Shown: positions 40,591 through 50,194, counted from the stretch's first letter. The stretch is 53,938 bases of DNA from an uncultured Clostridia bacterium (GCA_946567425.1 CAMNXF010000018.1:1-53938), one strand, 5' to 3'. Numbers and translations are program-made. The notes: generated by a model from the letters alone, not told the origin.

Positions 40591-40616
40591 CTTTTATGTA
40601 ACGCGTTACATAAAAG
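40591..40616. promoter_or_regulatory. Perfect 26-bp palindrome, probable operator
   Basis: CTTTTATGTAACG followed at once by its exact complement CGTTACATAAAAG. The TGTAACGCGTTACA centre resembles binding sites of dimeric sugar-responsive repressors (LacI- or GntR-like), though the central GC is not the usual CG of LacI sites. It is 97 bp upstream of the arabinofuranosidase -35 box. Confidence 0.75.
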
Positions 40617-40712
40617 TCTTACCGTATTAGTAAAAAAACGCCAAAAATAAATCGCAATTATGTACATTTATGTGAAAAAATTAATGCTGCACGTCAACAT
40701 CGGGATTTTTCC

Positions 40713-40741
40713 TTGACTTTTTCCCGATTTTATAGTAAAAT
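40713..40741 (+). promoter_or_regulatory. Promoter of the arabinofuranosidase gene
   Basis: TTGACT (40713-40718), 17-nt spacer, TAAAAT (40736-40741). Flanking ATCGGGA and TCCCGAT repeats span the -35 region and could bind a repressor. Confidence 0.8.
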
Positions 40742-40779
40742 AAATATAATTATAATTTCAATTATGAAAGGAAGCCCCT

Positions 40780-42255
40780 ATGAAAGTTTTAAAGCTGACG
40801 ATAAATCCGCTCGATAAAAAGAGCAAAATACGCAAGGAAATATATTCCAATTTTTCTGAGCACCTCGGACGCTGCGTTTACGACGGCATATACGTCGGCA
40901 AAGACAGCGAAGCGCCGAATATCGAGGGCTTTCGCAAGGATGTTATCGAGGCGTTTAGGCAGATAAAGCTGCCCGTTTTGCGCTGGCCGGGCGGCTGCTT
41001 CGCAGACGAGTACCATTGGACGGACGGTATAGGCGAGCTTTCCGAGCGTAAGAAGATGATCAACACCAATTGGGGCGGAGTGGTCGAGGACAACAGCTTC
41101 GGAACGCACGAATTTATGCGGCTGTGCGAGCTTGTGGGCTGCGATCCGTACATAAGCGGAAACGTCGGCAGCGGCACTGTAGAGGAACTTGCAAAGTGGA
41201 TAGAGTACATCACGTTCGACGGGGTTTCGCCGATGGCCGATCTTCGGCGGAAAAACGGCAGAGATAAGCCGTGGAAGCTGAAATATCTCGGCATAGGCAA
41301 TGAGAGTTGGGGCTGCGGCGGCAGTATGACACCCGAGTTCTATTGCGACAACTACCGCCGCTACGCGACGTTCTGCCGCGAATATTCGGGTAACAAGCTC
41401 TTTAAGATCGCGTGCGGACCTAATTCCGACGACTACAACTGGACGGACGTGTGTATGAGGAATATCGGCGCGTGGGGTATGCAGGGACTGTCGCTGCATT
41501 ACTATACCGTTCCGACGGGCAATTGGGATCACAAAGGCAGCGCGACGGAATTCTCCGAGGAAGAATATTACGAGACCATAAGCAGAACGCGTTTTATGGA
41601 TACGCTGCTCACGCGGCACGGCGGCATTATGGATCGCTACGATCCCATGCACAAGGTGGGGCTTATCGTTGACGAATGGGGAACGTGGTACGACGTTGAA
41701 CCCGGCACGAACCCCGGCTTCCTTTACCAGCAGAACACCATGCGCGACGCTGTCGTCGCGGCGGTAAATCTGGATATATTCAACGCTCATTCAGACCGCG
41801 TCTATATGGCGAATATCGCGCAGGCGGTGAACGTTTTGCAGGCGATACTGCTAACGGAAGGCGGGGTCACGGTAAAGACGCCGACATATCACGTTTTCGA
41901 CCTGTACAAGGAGCATCAGGATGCGGAGCTTATTTACAGCCACGTCGAAAACGAGACGGAAGGCGGCATTCCGTGCATTTCTCAGTCGGCAAGTATCGCG
42001 GAAAACGGCGCGGTGACGTTAACGCTCTCCAACTGTTCGCTTGACAGAACGTTCGGCATAGACGTCGGTACGGCGTTCGGGGAGATAGCGGCAGCAGGCG
42101 GGCGCGTCCTCACCGGCGAGGTTCACGAGAAAAACGATTTTGAACACCCGGAAAACGTTATCATAAAGCCGCTTGACGTTAAAGCGGAAAACGGAAACGC
42201 GTTCGTGGAGCTGCCTCCGTGCAGCGTCGCGGCTGTTGCGCTTACATTAAAATAA
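40780..42255 (+). CDS. abfA: GH51 alpha-L-arabinofuranosidase
   Basis: 491 aa, intracellular (no signal peptide). [34 protein letters not shown], acid/base Glu in [13 protein letters not shown] (about residue 176), SLHYYTVP, nucleophile Glu in [11 protein letters not shown] (about 299) and a C-terminal beta domain. It releases terminal arabinose from arabino-oligosaccharides taken up from plant cell walls. AAAGGAAG lies 7-9 nt before the ATG. The palindromes upstream suggest sugar control. The GGDEF gene follows 32 nt later and could be partly cotranscribed. Confidence 0.96.
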   Translation: MKVLKLTINPLDKKSKIRKEIYSNFSEHLGRCVYDGIYVGKDSEAPNIEGFRKDVIEAFRQIKLPVLRWPGGCFADEYHWTDGIGELSERKKMINTNWGGVVEDNSFGTHEFMRLCELVGCDPYISGNVGSGTVEELAKWIEYITFDGVSPMADLRRKNGRDKPWKLKYLGIGNESWGCGGSMTPEFYCDNYRRYATFCREYSGNKLFKIACGPNSDDYNWTDVCMRNIGAWGMQGLSLHYYTVPTGNWDHKGSATEFSEEEYYETISRTRFMDTLLTRHGGIMDRYDPMHKVGLIVDEWGTWYDVEPGTNPGFLYQQNTMRDAVVAAVNLDIFNAHSDRVYMANIAQAVNVLQAILLTEGGVTVKTPTYHVFDLYKEHQDAELIYSHVENETEGGIPCISQSASIAENGAVTLTLSNCSLDRTFGIDVGTAFGEIAAAGGRVLTGEVHEKNDFEHPENVIIKPLDVKAENGNAFVELPPCSVAAVALTLK

Positions 42256-42287
42256 GTATTTTTTACAGATAGGCGGATCTGATTTAC

Positions 42288-45200
42288 ATGGAAAACGATC
42301 ACTCTTTGATAGAAAAGTTCGCCGACGAGGCGTTTGACGGATACGGAATATACGAACTTGTCGGCGACAGGCTTGAGGTTCTGCGCGTCAACGACGGCTA
42401 CAAGCGTGTTATGGGCTATGCGCCCGGAGACATTATTGAAAGCCGTTTAAATGTGTGGAGCAACATTTACCCCGACGACGCGAATAACTCCGCGAAAGCC
42501 TGCACACAGGCTCTCAAAAGCGGAAAGGCGGTTCGCGCGACCGTCCGCAGATATGCCAAAAACGGCGAGATACTCTATCTTGACGGCACACATATCGCGC
42601 TCGGAAATTCGGTGTTCTGCATTGCGTTCAATGACGTTACTGAGCACTATGAAAACAAGGCAAAGCTGGAGGCTGTCATATGCAACTTCGATAGCGGTAT
42701 CGCTCTGGTGAGAACGGTCGGCTCGACGGTAGAAATAGTCTACGCTAACAACAACTTGTATGAGGTGCTGAACGTTCACAAGGGCAGCAAGCGTCTGCCG
42801 TCTATGCTCTCAATGATAATCGGAGAGAATATCGAGCGGCGCGATATGCGTATAAAATGCGCGGACGGCAGCCGCAGAACAGTGCGTATCCGCCTTATAA
42901 GAACGGACGTTGAGGGCGGTTACGTGGTGGCTGTGAACGACGTGACCGTGCAACGCGCCCTCGCCAAAAACCGCATTGCGGAGCGTATGGCGAATGCTGC
43001 AGCGGGGCTTTACGATGAGGTCTTCGAGTTGGATTACCGCATGGGAACAACAAAGATGATCTCCAGCCGCCGTTTTCCCGACAGAGCGACAAAGGCAAAG
43101 CCGATTCCGCTCAACTACGTTACGTCGGACTGGGCGGATAAATACGTTCACCCCGATGACAGGGCGCTTTTGAACGAGATCTACAGCGCTCCCTCCGACA
43201 ACCCCGATTTCACTGATTTTTACGGCGAGATCCGTATTATGGATGCGTTCGGCGACGGCGAATATCACGCGTTCGGAATGGTTATGGTGCGCTCGGGCAG
43301 CGACACCTGTATGCTGTTCAGCCGTGACAAGGCGAGATTTGACAACTCACTCACCTCGGCGCAGGTTGCGGAGACAGACCGCCTTTACAAGCTCGTCGCA
43401 GAGCAGACCAACACCACCGTTATCGAGTCCGACCACATCGCGGGACGTACGTTCTGCTCGCCGTCGATAAAGGAATACTGGGCGGCAAGCCTCGGCAAAA
43501 GCGTATTTGTCGACAAGAACGAGTTCCGCAAAGCTCCCATAGTTCACCCTGAGGACAAAGGTCTTTTCTCGAAGTTTCTTGAAAGGCTTTACGCGTCCGA
43601 CAGCTCGGAATCTGTAATTCTTCGGCTGAAAATGGCGGACGGCAGCTTTAAATGGTGCAGACTGACGATAACGCTTACCCGCGCCAGGAACGGCAACATT
43701 ACGAAATCTCTCTGCACAATAAACCTTGTACACGACGAGGTCACCGCAAGAATGAAAGCGGAAAAAACCGACGAGCTTCTGCGCAGGACGGTGCGCCATA
43801 TTCCGATAGGCGTGGGCATTTTCCGTCTGGAGAACGGCGAGCCCGTACCCGTGTATCTCAGCGACAACATTTTCTCGATATTCAGAATAAGAAACGGCAG
43901 CTTTGACGCGGCTGAATTTTCGGTGCGCGAATTTGTGAAAAACAATGCTCTTGAAACAGGCTCGGAGGGTGAGTACACGTTCAACAGTCTGCGCGCGGAC
44001 GGTACGCGCTTCTGGCTCAACACCAGCTACCGCATTCTCGAGGAGGACGGGGAAACGCTTATGTACGCGGCAGTCTCCGACGTTACCGAGAGAATTGAAA
44101 ATCAGCGCCGCGCTGCCGTTCAGGAGCAGATGTATCAAGTCCTGCTTGAGGAAACGGGAACGATAGTTTTCAACTACGACCCCGCAAAGGACGAGTTGTC
44201 CTATCTGCGGCACAGCTACGCAAGCGGAAATGAATTTGTTACCGTGGAGCGTATCGGGGAGGAACCCGACAGCTTCACTCTCATTCAGCAGAGCTTCCGT
44301 CCGGGCTTTGTCTCGCTGCTGAAAAATTTGTCCGAAAAGGCGGGAACGAGCGAGATCCCTGTTAAGATCGATGCGGACGGCTACCCGAGACGCTACAAGG
44401 CGTTCTTCAAAAGCCTGTGCGACGCGGACGGAAACGTTTTTGAGATAATCGGCAAGATAGAGGACGTCGATGACGAAATGGCGCGGCTTGACGCTATTCA
44501 GGCAAAGGCGATGTACGATTCGCTCTGTGTGGACATCTACAACAAGGCGACCACCGAGGAGCTTATCAAGGCGGAGCTGGAGCGCAGCACGGGCGGTGCG
44601 CTGCTTATGATAGACGTGGACGACTTCAAGAGCATAAACGACAGTCTGGGGCATATGTTCGGCGACGAGTTTCTGAAGAAGTTCGCGTCCACCGTAAAGA
44701 GCACATTCCGCGATACGGACATAGTCGGACGTTACGGCGGCGACGAATTTTTCGTGTTTATGCCGCACGCAACCGCAGCGCTCGCTGAGAAAAAGGGCAG
44801 TCAGATACTCGAACGCGTCACGGAAATAGAAGTTCCCATGCCGGGCGGAGTAAAGAGCAGCGTCGGCGTTGCGGCGGTAAATCCGGACAACCGCAGCTAC
44901 CGTCAGCTTTTAAAGCAGGCGGACAGCGCGCTTTATCAGGCGAAAAACCATGGCAAGAACTGCGTGGTACTGTTCGACCGATACACTATGAGCGAGGGCA
45001 GCTACCGCACCGAAGAAGCGGTAAGGCAGGGCAGGACGAACGTTGTGCTCAGCAGCAATCCCGAAGGAGCGGCTTCGGTAATAATGCGCGTTTTCAGCGC
45101 CCTGTACAGCAGCTCCGACATAAACGAGGGGATAAATCAGATGCTCGCGCTTGTCGGAAACACCTACGATGTCAGCAGAACGTACATTTTCGAGGATACC

Positions 45201-45908
45201 GAGGACGGCTTGTATACACGCAATACGTTCGAGTGGTGCGGCGAGGGCATTGAGCCGCAGATCGACAATCTGCGGATGGTATCCTATGAGAAGGAGCTCG
45301 GCGGAAATTACCGCGATAATATGAACGACGACGGAATTTTCTACTGCCACGATATAAGCGAGTTAAGTCCGATACAATACGAAATGCTTGCAAAACAGGG
45401 CATAAAATCCATGCTTCAGTGCTCGATAATTGAGGACGGCAAGTTCAAGGGGTTTGTGGGCTTTGACGAATGCCGCAGCAATCGTTTCTGGACTCAGGAG
45501 CAGATAGATTCACTGGTTTTCTTGTCAAAGGTGCTGTCGCTATTCCTGTTGAGGGCACGCACCCGAACGCAGTCGCAGAATTACGCTAACTCACTGAAAT
45601 CCATTCTTGACAACTATCCGCAGGCGCTTTATATCATTGATGCGGAAACGGAAAAGCTGCTTTATCTTAATAAGATGACCGAAAACATCATCGGCACGGG
45701 CAAGCTCGGAATAAAGTGCAGCGATGCCATCTGCGGCACCATGAAATTCCCGAAGTGCCCTATCCGCGAGCTGCGTGAAACGGGCAGAAGCCGCGCGATC
45801 GAAATGACAAGCCCGGTGACCAAAAAGCTGATCAGCGCCCAGGCGACCGCGGTTGAATGGGAGGGAAAAAAGGCGTATATGGTAAGCTGCGCATTGCTTG
45901 AAGATTGA
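42288..45908 (+). CDS. Diguanylate cyclase with multiple PAS domains, GGDEF, GAF and C-terminal PAS
   Basis: 1206 aa. At least four PAS-like sensor segments in the first 740 residues (for example YGIYELVGDRLEVLRVNDGY; IRIMDAFGDGEYHAFGM; VPVYLSDNIFSIFRI; TGTIVFNYDPAKDEL). A GGDEF domain at about 765-895 has the intact active site GRYGGDEFFVFMP (about 818) and an I-site RxxD (RDTD) five residues before it. Then a GAF-like domain (about 930-1085) and a last PAS (about 1095-1205) with Cys residues (KCSDAICGTMKFPKCPI). No TM helix, so a cytoplasmic sensor making c-di-GMP under product inhibition. The ribosome binding site is weak. Confidence 0.92.
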   Translation: MENDHSLIEKFADEAFDGYGIYELVGDRLEVLRVNDGYKRVMGYAPGDIIESRLNVWSNIYPDDANNSAKACTQALKSGKAVRATVRRYAKNGEILYLDGTHIALGNSVFCIAFNDVTEHYENKAKLEAVICNFDSGIALVRTVGSTVEIVYANNNLYEVLNVHKGSKRLPSMLSMIIGENIERRDMRIKCADGSRRTVRIRLIRTDVEGGYVVAVNDVTVQRALAKNRIAERMANAAAGLYDEVFELDYRMGTTKMISSRRFPDRATKAKPIPLNYVTSDWADKYVHPDDRALLNEIYSAPSDNPDFTDFYGEIRIMDAFGDGEYHAFGMVMVRSGSDTCMLFSRDKARFDNSLTSAQVAETDRLYKLVAEQTNTTVIESDHIAGRTFCSPSIKEYWAASLGKSVFVDKNEFRKAPIVHPEDKGLFSKFLERLYASDSSESVILRLKMADGSFKWCRLTITLTRARNGNITKSLCTINLVHDEVTARMKAEKTDELLRRTVRHIPIGVGIFRLENGEPVPVYLSDNIFSIFRIRNGSFDAAEFSVREFVKNNALETGSEGEYTFNSLRADGTRFWLNTSYRILEEDGETLMYAAVSDVTERIENQRRAAVQEQMYQVLLEETGTIVFNYDPAKDELSYLRHSYASGNEFVTVERIGEEPDSFTLIQQSFRPGFVSLLKNLSEKAGTSEIPVKIDADGYPRRYKAFFKSLCDADGNVFEIIGKIEDVDDEMARLDAIQAKAMYDSLCVDIYNKATTEELIKAELERSTGGALLMIDVDDFKSINDSLGHMFGDEFLKKFASTVKSTFRDTDIVGRYGGDEFFVFMPHATAALAEKKGSQILERVTEIEVPMPGGVKSSVGVAAVNPDNRSYRQLLKQADSALYQAKNHGKNCVVLFDRYTMSEGSYRTEEAVRQGRTNVVLSSNPEGAASVIMRVFSALYSSSDINEGINQMLALVGNTYDVSRTYIFEDTEDGLYTRNTFEWCGEGIEPQIDNLRMVSYEKELGGNYRDNMNDDGIFYCHDISELSPIQYEMLAKQGIKSMLQCSIIEDGKFKGFVGFDECRSNRFWTQEQIDSLVFLSKVLSLFLLRARTRTQSQNYANSLKSILDNYPQALYIIDAETEKLLYLNKMTENIIGTGKLGIKCSDAICGTMKFPKCPIRELRETGRSRAIEMTSPVTKKLISAQATAVEWEGKKAYMVSCALLED

Positions 45909-45911
45909 CGG

Positions 45912-45944
45912 ATTTATCCCCGGGGCTATGCTGCGGGGATAAAT
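45912..45944 (+). terminator. Hairpin after the GGDEF gene
   Basis: ATTTATCCCCG / CGGGGATAAAT, 11 bp perfect, 11-nt loop, but followed by TATGTG and not a T-run. Confidence 0.6.
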
Positions 45945-46038
45945 TATGTGCCGCAAACCGTGCTGTCAAGCCGTTCGCGTTTTATGTCCTGTACATTTTT
46001 CCTCGAACGTGTTATAATATGCCCTTGAGGTGATAGTT

Positions 46039-46557
46039 ATGGATACCGTTAAAATCGGAAAATTTTTGTCGGAGCTGCGGCGCGAACGCGGATTAACGCA
46101 GGAGCAGCTCGGCGAGCGGCTAGGAACGTCAAACAGGACGATCTCCCGTTGGGAAAACGGCAACTATATGCCGCCCGTGGAAATGCTTATGGAGCTTTCA
46201 AAATTCTTCGGCGTGAGTATAAATGAAATCCTGAGCGGACGGCGGCTCAAGAACAGCGAAGCGCAGTCCGCGGCCGAGGAAAATCTCAAGTCTGTACTTG
46301 AGGAAAGCTCGTTTTCGTTGGAGGACAGGAAGGACTACTTTACTAAAAAATGGAAAAAAGAGCATTGGTTTTCGTTTGTTTTTCCGACACTCATCGCGTT
46401 AGCTGTGATAATCGTTGCGACTGTACTAAATAAGCCTATTTGGGTGGTTCTCGGCTGTCTGATACCTGTTCCCGCGAGAATTATCGCGTACAACAAAATG
46501 ATGTCTTATGTCGAATACAAGGTTTTCGATGTGGAAAATAAACTCAAAAAATCGTAA
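46039..46557 (+). CDS. XRE-family regulator with C-terminal membrane segment
   Basis: 172 aa from ATG 46039 with GAGGTG 9 nt upstream. HTH at about residues 6-60 (IGKFLSELRRERGLTQEQLG, TSNRTISRWENGNYMPPVEM, FFGVSINEILSG), then a hydrophobic stretch at about 115-140 (FSFVFPTLIALAVIIVATVL; WVVLGCLIPVPARIIA). Membrane-linked XRE proteins of this type are common in clostridia; targets are unknown. A TATAAT at about 46012-46017 is the likely -10. Confidence 0.85.
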   Translation: MDTVKIGKFLSELRRERGLTQEQLGERLGTSNRTISRWENGNYMPPVEMLMELSKFFGVSINEILSGRRLKNSEAQSAAEENLKSVLEESSFSLEDRKDYFTKKWKKEHWFSFVFPTLIALAVIIVATVLNKPIWVVLGCLIPVPARIIAYNKMMSYVEYKVFDVENKLKKS

Positions 46558-46564
46558 AATCCCC

Positions 46565-46593
46565 TTGAAAAAAATCGGAGTATGTGATATAAT
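46565..46593 (+). promoter_or_regulatory. Promoter of the SCIFF locus
   Basis: TTGAAA (46565-46570), 17-nt spacer, TATAAT (46588-46593), 43 nt before the TTG start. Confidence 0.85.
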
Positions 46594-46636
46594 AGAAATA
46601 GCGGTTATCGCAATACATTTGAAAGAGGTGTTCCCA

Positions 46637-46780
46637 TTGAAGCACGTAGTAACCATAAATAAGGCTAACCTTAAGGCTTCCGCCGAAAAAGGCGGCTGCG
46701 GCAAGTGCCAGAGCTCCTGCCAGTCCGCTTGCAAGACTTCCTGCACGGTGGCTAATCAGAAGTGCGAGTCTGTTAAGTAA
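46637..46780 (+). CDS. scfA: SCIFF ranthipeptide precursor (six cysteines in forty-five residues)
   Basis: 47 aa with a TTG start at 46637, GAGGTG 6 nt upstream. Leader MKHVVTINKANLKASAEKGG, then the core with six Cys at positions 21, 24, 28, 32, 36 and 43 (CGKCQSSCQSACKTSC and TVANQKC). This is the conserved SCIFF pattern of Clostridia. The maturase next door links Cys sulfur to backbone carbons outside the alpha position (ranthipeptide class). Its biological role in Clostridia is not settled; quorum or metabolic signalling has been proposed. Confidence 0.95.
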   Translation: MKHVVTINKANLKASAEKGGCGKCQSSCQSACKTSCTVANQKCESVK

Positions 46781-46801
46781 TTTTACTTTACGGAGAATTA
46801 C

Positions 46802-46830
46802 GGGCGGGGGTTTTCTCGCCCTATTATTTT
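46802..46830 (+). terminator. Attenuator-like hairpin between SCIFF and its maturase
   Basis: GGGCGGG-GGTTTT-CTCGCCC (7 bp with one G-U) followed by TATTATTTTG. Partial termination here would give more precursor than enzyme mRNA. Confidence 0.65.
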
Positions 46831-46849
46831 GATTTGTTGAGGTTTGCAA

Positions 46850-48208
46850 ATGGTTCATAAATTTAAACAGTTAGGATATAATATCGTTCTGGATTCTGAC
46901 AGTAACGGCGTTCACGTGTTTGACGACTGCGCGTTTGATATGCTCGACTATGTGAGCGCACCCATGTCGGAGGAAATGCCCGCCGATCTGCCCGAAAAGC
47001 TCTCGGCGTATCCCGCGGAAGACGTTCGCGAGGTCTACTCAGAATTATACAACCTGTATAACGATGGTTCTTTATTTGCCGAGGACGATTACAAAAAGTA
47101 TTCGGACACTATGGTGAAAAGCCCAGTGAAATCCATGTGCCTTAACGTTGCGCACGACTGTAATCTGCGGTGCGAGTACTGCTTCGCGCAGACGGGCGAT
47201 TTCGGTGGTGAGCGCTGCATTATGCCTCCTGAAATGGGAAAAAGGGCTATAGACTTCCTTATCGAGCGCTCGGCTAACCGCGAGAATATCGAGCTTGATT
47301 TCTTCGGCGGCGAACCGCTTATGGCTTGGGATACCGTGGTCGCGACGGTGGATTACGCGCGCTCGATCGAGAAGCAGCACGGCAAGAACTTCCGCTTTAC
47401 GATAACGACAAACGGAGTTCTGCTCGACGATGAGAAGATCGACTACATAAACCGCGAGATGTCAAACTGTGTGCTGTCGCTCGACGGCCGCCGCGAGACC
47501 ACCGACCGTATCCGCAAGACGCTCAACGGCAAGAGCGCGTATGACGTTATCGTGCCGAAATTCCAAAAGCTGGTGGAGAACCGCGGCGACAAGGATTACT
47601 ATGTCCGCGCGACGTTCACGAAGTATAATCTCGATTTCACCGATGACGTGCTGCATTTGCGCGATCTGGGGTTTGAGCAGCTTTCCGCCGAGCCTGTTGT
47701 TACCGACGAAAAGGAGCCGTATGCGCTCACCGAATCGGATCTGCCGCGCATTTTCGAGGAGTACGACCGTCTTTGTGAGGTAATGGCGAACCGCACCGAG
47801 AAAAAATTCAATTTTTTTCATTTTATGGTAGATCTTGACCAAGGTCCGTGCGCGATAAAAAGACTGCGCGGCTGCGGCTGTGGAAACGATTATGTTGCCG
47901 TTGACCCGCACGGCGACATCTACCCGTGCCACCAGTTTGTGGGAATAGACGAGTGGAAAATGGGCAACCTAAACGACGGAACTTTCAACGACGAGATCAA
48001 GACCTACTTCGCGAAAACGCACCTTTATTCCAAGCAAGGCTGCGCTGACTGCTGGGCGAAATTCTACTGCTCGGGCGGATGCAACGCGAATTCGTTCATC
48101 TACGAGGGGGACTGCCGCAAGCCGCACAGGCTCTCGTGCGAGCTGCAAAGGAAGCGTTTGGAATGCGCGCTGGCGCTGGCGGTGGACAAGGCGGTCAAGG
48201 ATGGGTAA
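46850..48208 (+). CDS. scfB: Radical SAM SCIFF maturase (thioether-forming, SPASM type)
   Basis: 452 aa from ATG 46850, GAGG 6-8 nt upstream. N-terminal RiPP-recognition-like part (HKFKQLGYNIVLDSDSNGVH), the radical SAM site AHDCNLRCEYCFAQTGDFGG (CxxxCxxC, about residue 103), FFGGEPLMAW, SLDGRRETTDRIR, then a Cys-rich SPASM region (GCGCGNDYVAVDPHGDIYPC, CADCWAKFYCSGGCNAN, RKPHRLSC) that binds auxiliary Fe-S clusters. It uses S-adenosylmethionine to form Cys thioether bonds in the SCIFF peptide. Stop overlaps the next gene by 8 nt. Confidence 0.96.
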   Translation: MVHKFKQLGYNIVLDSDSNGVHVFDDCAFDMLDYVSAPMSEEMPADLPEKLSAYPAEDVREVYSELYNLYNDGSLFAEDDYKKYSDTMVKSPVKSMCLNVAHDCNLRCEYCFAQTGDFGGERCIMPPEMGKRAIDFLIERSANRENIELDFFGGEPLMAWDTVVATVDYARSIEKQHGKNFRFTITTNGVLLDDEKIDYINREMSNCVLSLDGRRETTDRIRKTLNGKSAYDVIVPKFQKLVENRGDKDYYVRATFTKYNLDFTDDVLHLRDLGFEQLSAEPVVTDEKEPYALTESDLPRIFEEYDRLCEVMANRTEKKFNFFHFMVDLDQGPCAIKRLRGCGCGNDYVAVDPHGDIYPCHQFVGIDEWKMGNLNDGTFNDEIKTYFAKTHLYSKQGCADCWAKFYCSGGCNANSFIYEGDCRKPHRLSCELQRKRLECALALAVDKAVKDG

Positions 48209-48536
48209 TATGGTACATCGGGATTTAGAGACGAACTTTATGGATAAATTATACCGCATGGCTAAAGGGCATACCAATCGTTTTCCCGATGGGGATGAGC
48301 CTTTTCAGATAGTTACACGAATACTTGAAGAATGCGGTGAAGTGGCAAGCGAAGTGAATCATTTTGAACGTAGCGGGATAAAAATTCAAAAGCTTGGTGA
48401 ACCGTCAAAAAACCATATGGCTGACGAGATAAAGCAGGCGATAAATGCACTTATCCAACTTGCCCAGTATTATGGTATAGAAAGCGAGCTTGAACAGTCT
48501 ATCAATAGGTCGCTCGATAGAATAAAAAATGAATAA
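48201..48536 (+). CDS. MazG-like nucleotide pyrophosphohydrolase
   Basis: 111 aa. The MazG helical motif ILEECGEVASEVNHFE (EExxE) and the later DEIKQAINALIQLAQ (DExxD-like) are present. The family hydrolyses non-canonical or alarmone NTPs. ATG 48201 overlaps the maturase stop; an in-frame ATG at 48210 is an alternative. The AT-richer base use compared with its neighbours is mild. A link to SCIFF is not implied beyond coupling. Confidence 0.8.
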   Translation: MGNMVHRDLETNFMDKLYRMAKGHTNRFPDGDEPFQIVTRILEECGEVASEVNHFERSGIKIQKLGEPSKNHMADEIKQAINALIQLAQYYGIESELEQSINRSLDRIKNE

Positions 48537-48679
48537 TAAATTCCAATTTAAATAATAAAAACAATCATTATGTTTTAATTATTTATTCAAAATAACTTCA
48601 CGCGTTATTCACAATACGGGGCTATAATTTAGACATAACAGGAAAACAACAGCATAGTCTGTTTACAGGAGGAATTGAT

Positions 48680-50032
48680 ATGAGCGATTTTAATGAATTT
48701 GACAATGTACAGAAATTTTCCACCGAAACGACCGGCGCACAACCCGCAGTGCAGGTTCAGCCCGCACAGAAGCAGCCCCCGAAAAAGCATAAGGGCGCTA
48801 CACTCAAGGTCATGGCTATGATCGCGGCTGTCGCGGTAGTCGGCGGCGGCGCGGGCTTTGGCGGAGCGTTTCTCGCGGGCAAGTCCATGAACTCAGCGGT
48901 GATCTTGGGCAGTGATAACCCCGGCAGCTCTAACGATCACATATCCACCGTTAATTCGGATAACAACAATAGCTCAACGCCTACGCTGAACGATCTTCAA
49001 CAGGGCGTTTCCATAAACCACAACGTAAACTCCGAAGCGGAGTTCAATTCCGACGGAACATATAAGTACACAAGAGATCTGGTAAAGGCTGTTCAGGACA
49101 GCATCGTTTACATTGAGGTGTTTGTCGAGTCGCGCGGCAGGAAGACCCTTTACGGCTCGGCGAGCGGCATTATCATCTCAAAGGACGGCTATATCGTGAC
49201 GAACAATCACGTTGTCGAGGACGTTGATTCGTACACCGTAAAGGTCAACAATACCGACCCGCATACGGGGCTTTCCGAGTCCGAGACCTATGACGCGGAG
49301 CTTATCGGCACGGACGCGGACACAGACCTCGCGGTGCTGAAGATCAAGGCGAGCGACCTTCCCGCGGCGGTTCTCGGCGATTCCAATCAGCTTCACCTTG
49401 GCGACGACGTTATCGCTATCGGCAATCCGCTTGGTCTTGAGACCTCCGTTTCCAAGGGAATAGTTTCCGGACTTAACCGACAGATATCCGACAGCGCGCG
49501 CGGTCTGTCCTCTATCCAGACGGATACGGGCATCAACAGCGGCAATTCGGGCGGCGCACTGTTCAATATGTACGGTGAGGTAGTCGGCGTTGTCAATTCC
49601 AAGTATGTTGAAAGCTATGCGGAAAGTCTCGGCTTCGCGATAACTATAAACGAGGCGCGTGACGTTATCGACGATCTGATAACCAAGGGCTATGTTTCGG
49701 GGCGCGCGGTGCTCGGCATCTCATATAATCCCATTAACGAATATACCGCGTCGTTCCGCGGAATGACGGCGGGTCTGCTTGTCGCGGAGATAAACCGCGA
49801 TATGGCGGTAGCGCAGAGCGGTCTTGTGGTCGGCGATACGATAGTCGCGATCGACGGCGAGTCCGTATTCGACGAGGACGGTACCACGACCACTATAAGC
49901 GAGATACTTGCAGGTAAAAAGCCCGGCGAGACAATTACCGCGACAGTTGTCAGAAACGACAGTTTCGGCAGAGAAAGAGAAGTTGACATCGAGATCGAAC
50001 TCTCCGAGTATAAGGGCAGCAGCAACCGCTGA
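48680..50032 (+). CDS. HtrA/DegP-type serine protease
   Basis: 450 aa from ATG 48680 (AGGAGGAATTGAT). Cytoplasmic Gln/Pro-rich start, TM helix at about residues 45-68 (VMAMIAAVAVVGGGAGFGGA), a flexible linker, then the trypsin-like domain with catalytic His in VTNNHVVEDV (about 175), Asp in DADTDLAVLKI (about 215) and Ser in NSGNSGGALFN (about 289), and one PDZ domain (about 355-440). It degrades misfolded or envelope proteins at the outer membrane face. Likely -10 TATAAT at 48623-48628 without a good -35 box. Confidence 0.95.
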   Translation: MSDFNEFDNVQKFSTETTGAQPAVQVQPAQKQPPKKHKGATLKVMAMIAAVAVVGGGAGFGGAFLAGKSMNSAVILGSDNPGSSNDHISTVNSDNNNSSTPTLNDLQQGVSINHNVNSEAEFNSDGTYKYTRDLVKAVQDSIVYIEVFVESRGRKTLYGSASGIIISKDGYIVTNNHVVEDVDSYTVKVNNTDPHTGLSESETYDAELIGTDADTDLAVLKIKASDLPAAVLGDSNQLHLGDDVIAIGNPLGLETSVSKGIVSGLNRQISDSARGLSSIQTDTGINSGNSGGALFNMYGEVVGVVNSKYVESYAESLGFAITINEARDVIDDLITKGYVSGRAVLGISYNPINEYTASFRGMTAGLLVAEINRDMAVAQSGLVVGDTIVAIDGESVFDEDGTTTTISEILAGKKPGETITATVVRNDSFGREREVDIEIELSEYKGSSNR

Positions 50033-50065
50033 TAATGCCGCTCCAAATAACGTTCGCAGATTTAT

Positions 50066-50104
50066 AAAAGGCTGTTCGGAGTTTCGCGCAGCCTTTTGCT
50101 TTGT
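50066..50104 (+). terminator. Terminator of the HtrA gene
   Basis: AAAAGGCTG / CAGCCTTTT, 9 bp, 14-nt loop, followed by GCTTTG. Confidence 0.8.
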
Positions 50105-50194
50105 ACAAATCTCGTACAAGGTAGAAAATTCAGCAATATTTTTGTGAAAAATACACAAAAAATTTCTATTATATGAAAAGCCCTTTAGTATCGC

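Larger units (their letters stand above)
40417..40779. other. Regulatory gap between divergent Rsm22-like and arabinofuranosidase genes
   Basis: 363 bp with a leftward promoter (40475-40503), a perfect 26-bp palindrome (40591-40616) and a rightward promoter (40713-40741) whose -35 box lies inside ATCGGGA/TCCCGAT arms (about 40699-40728). Confidence 0.7.
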
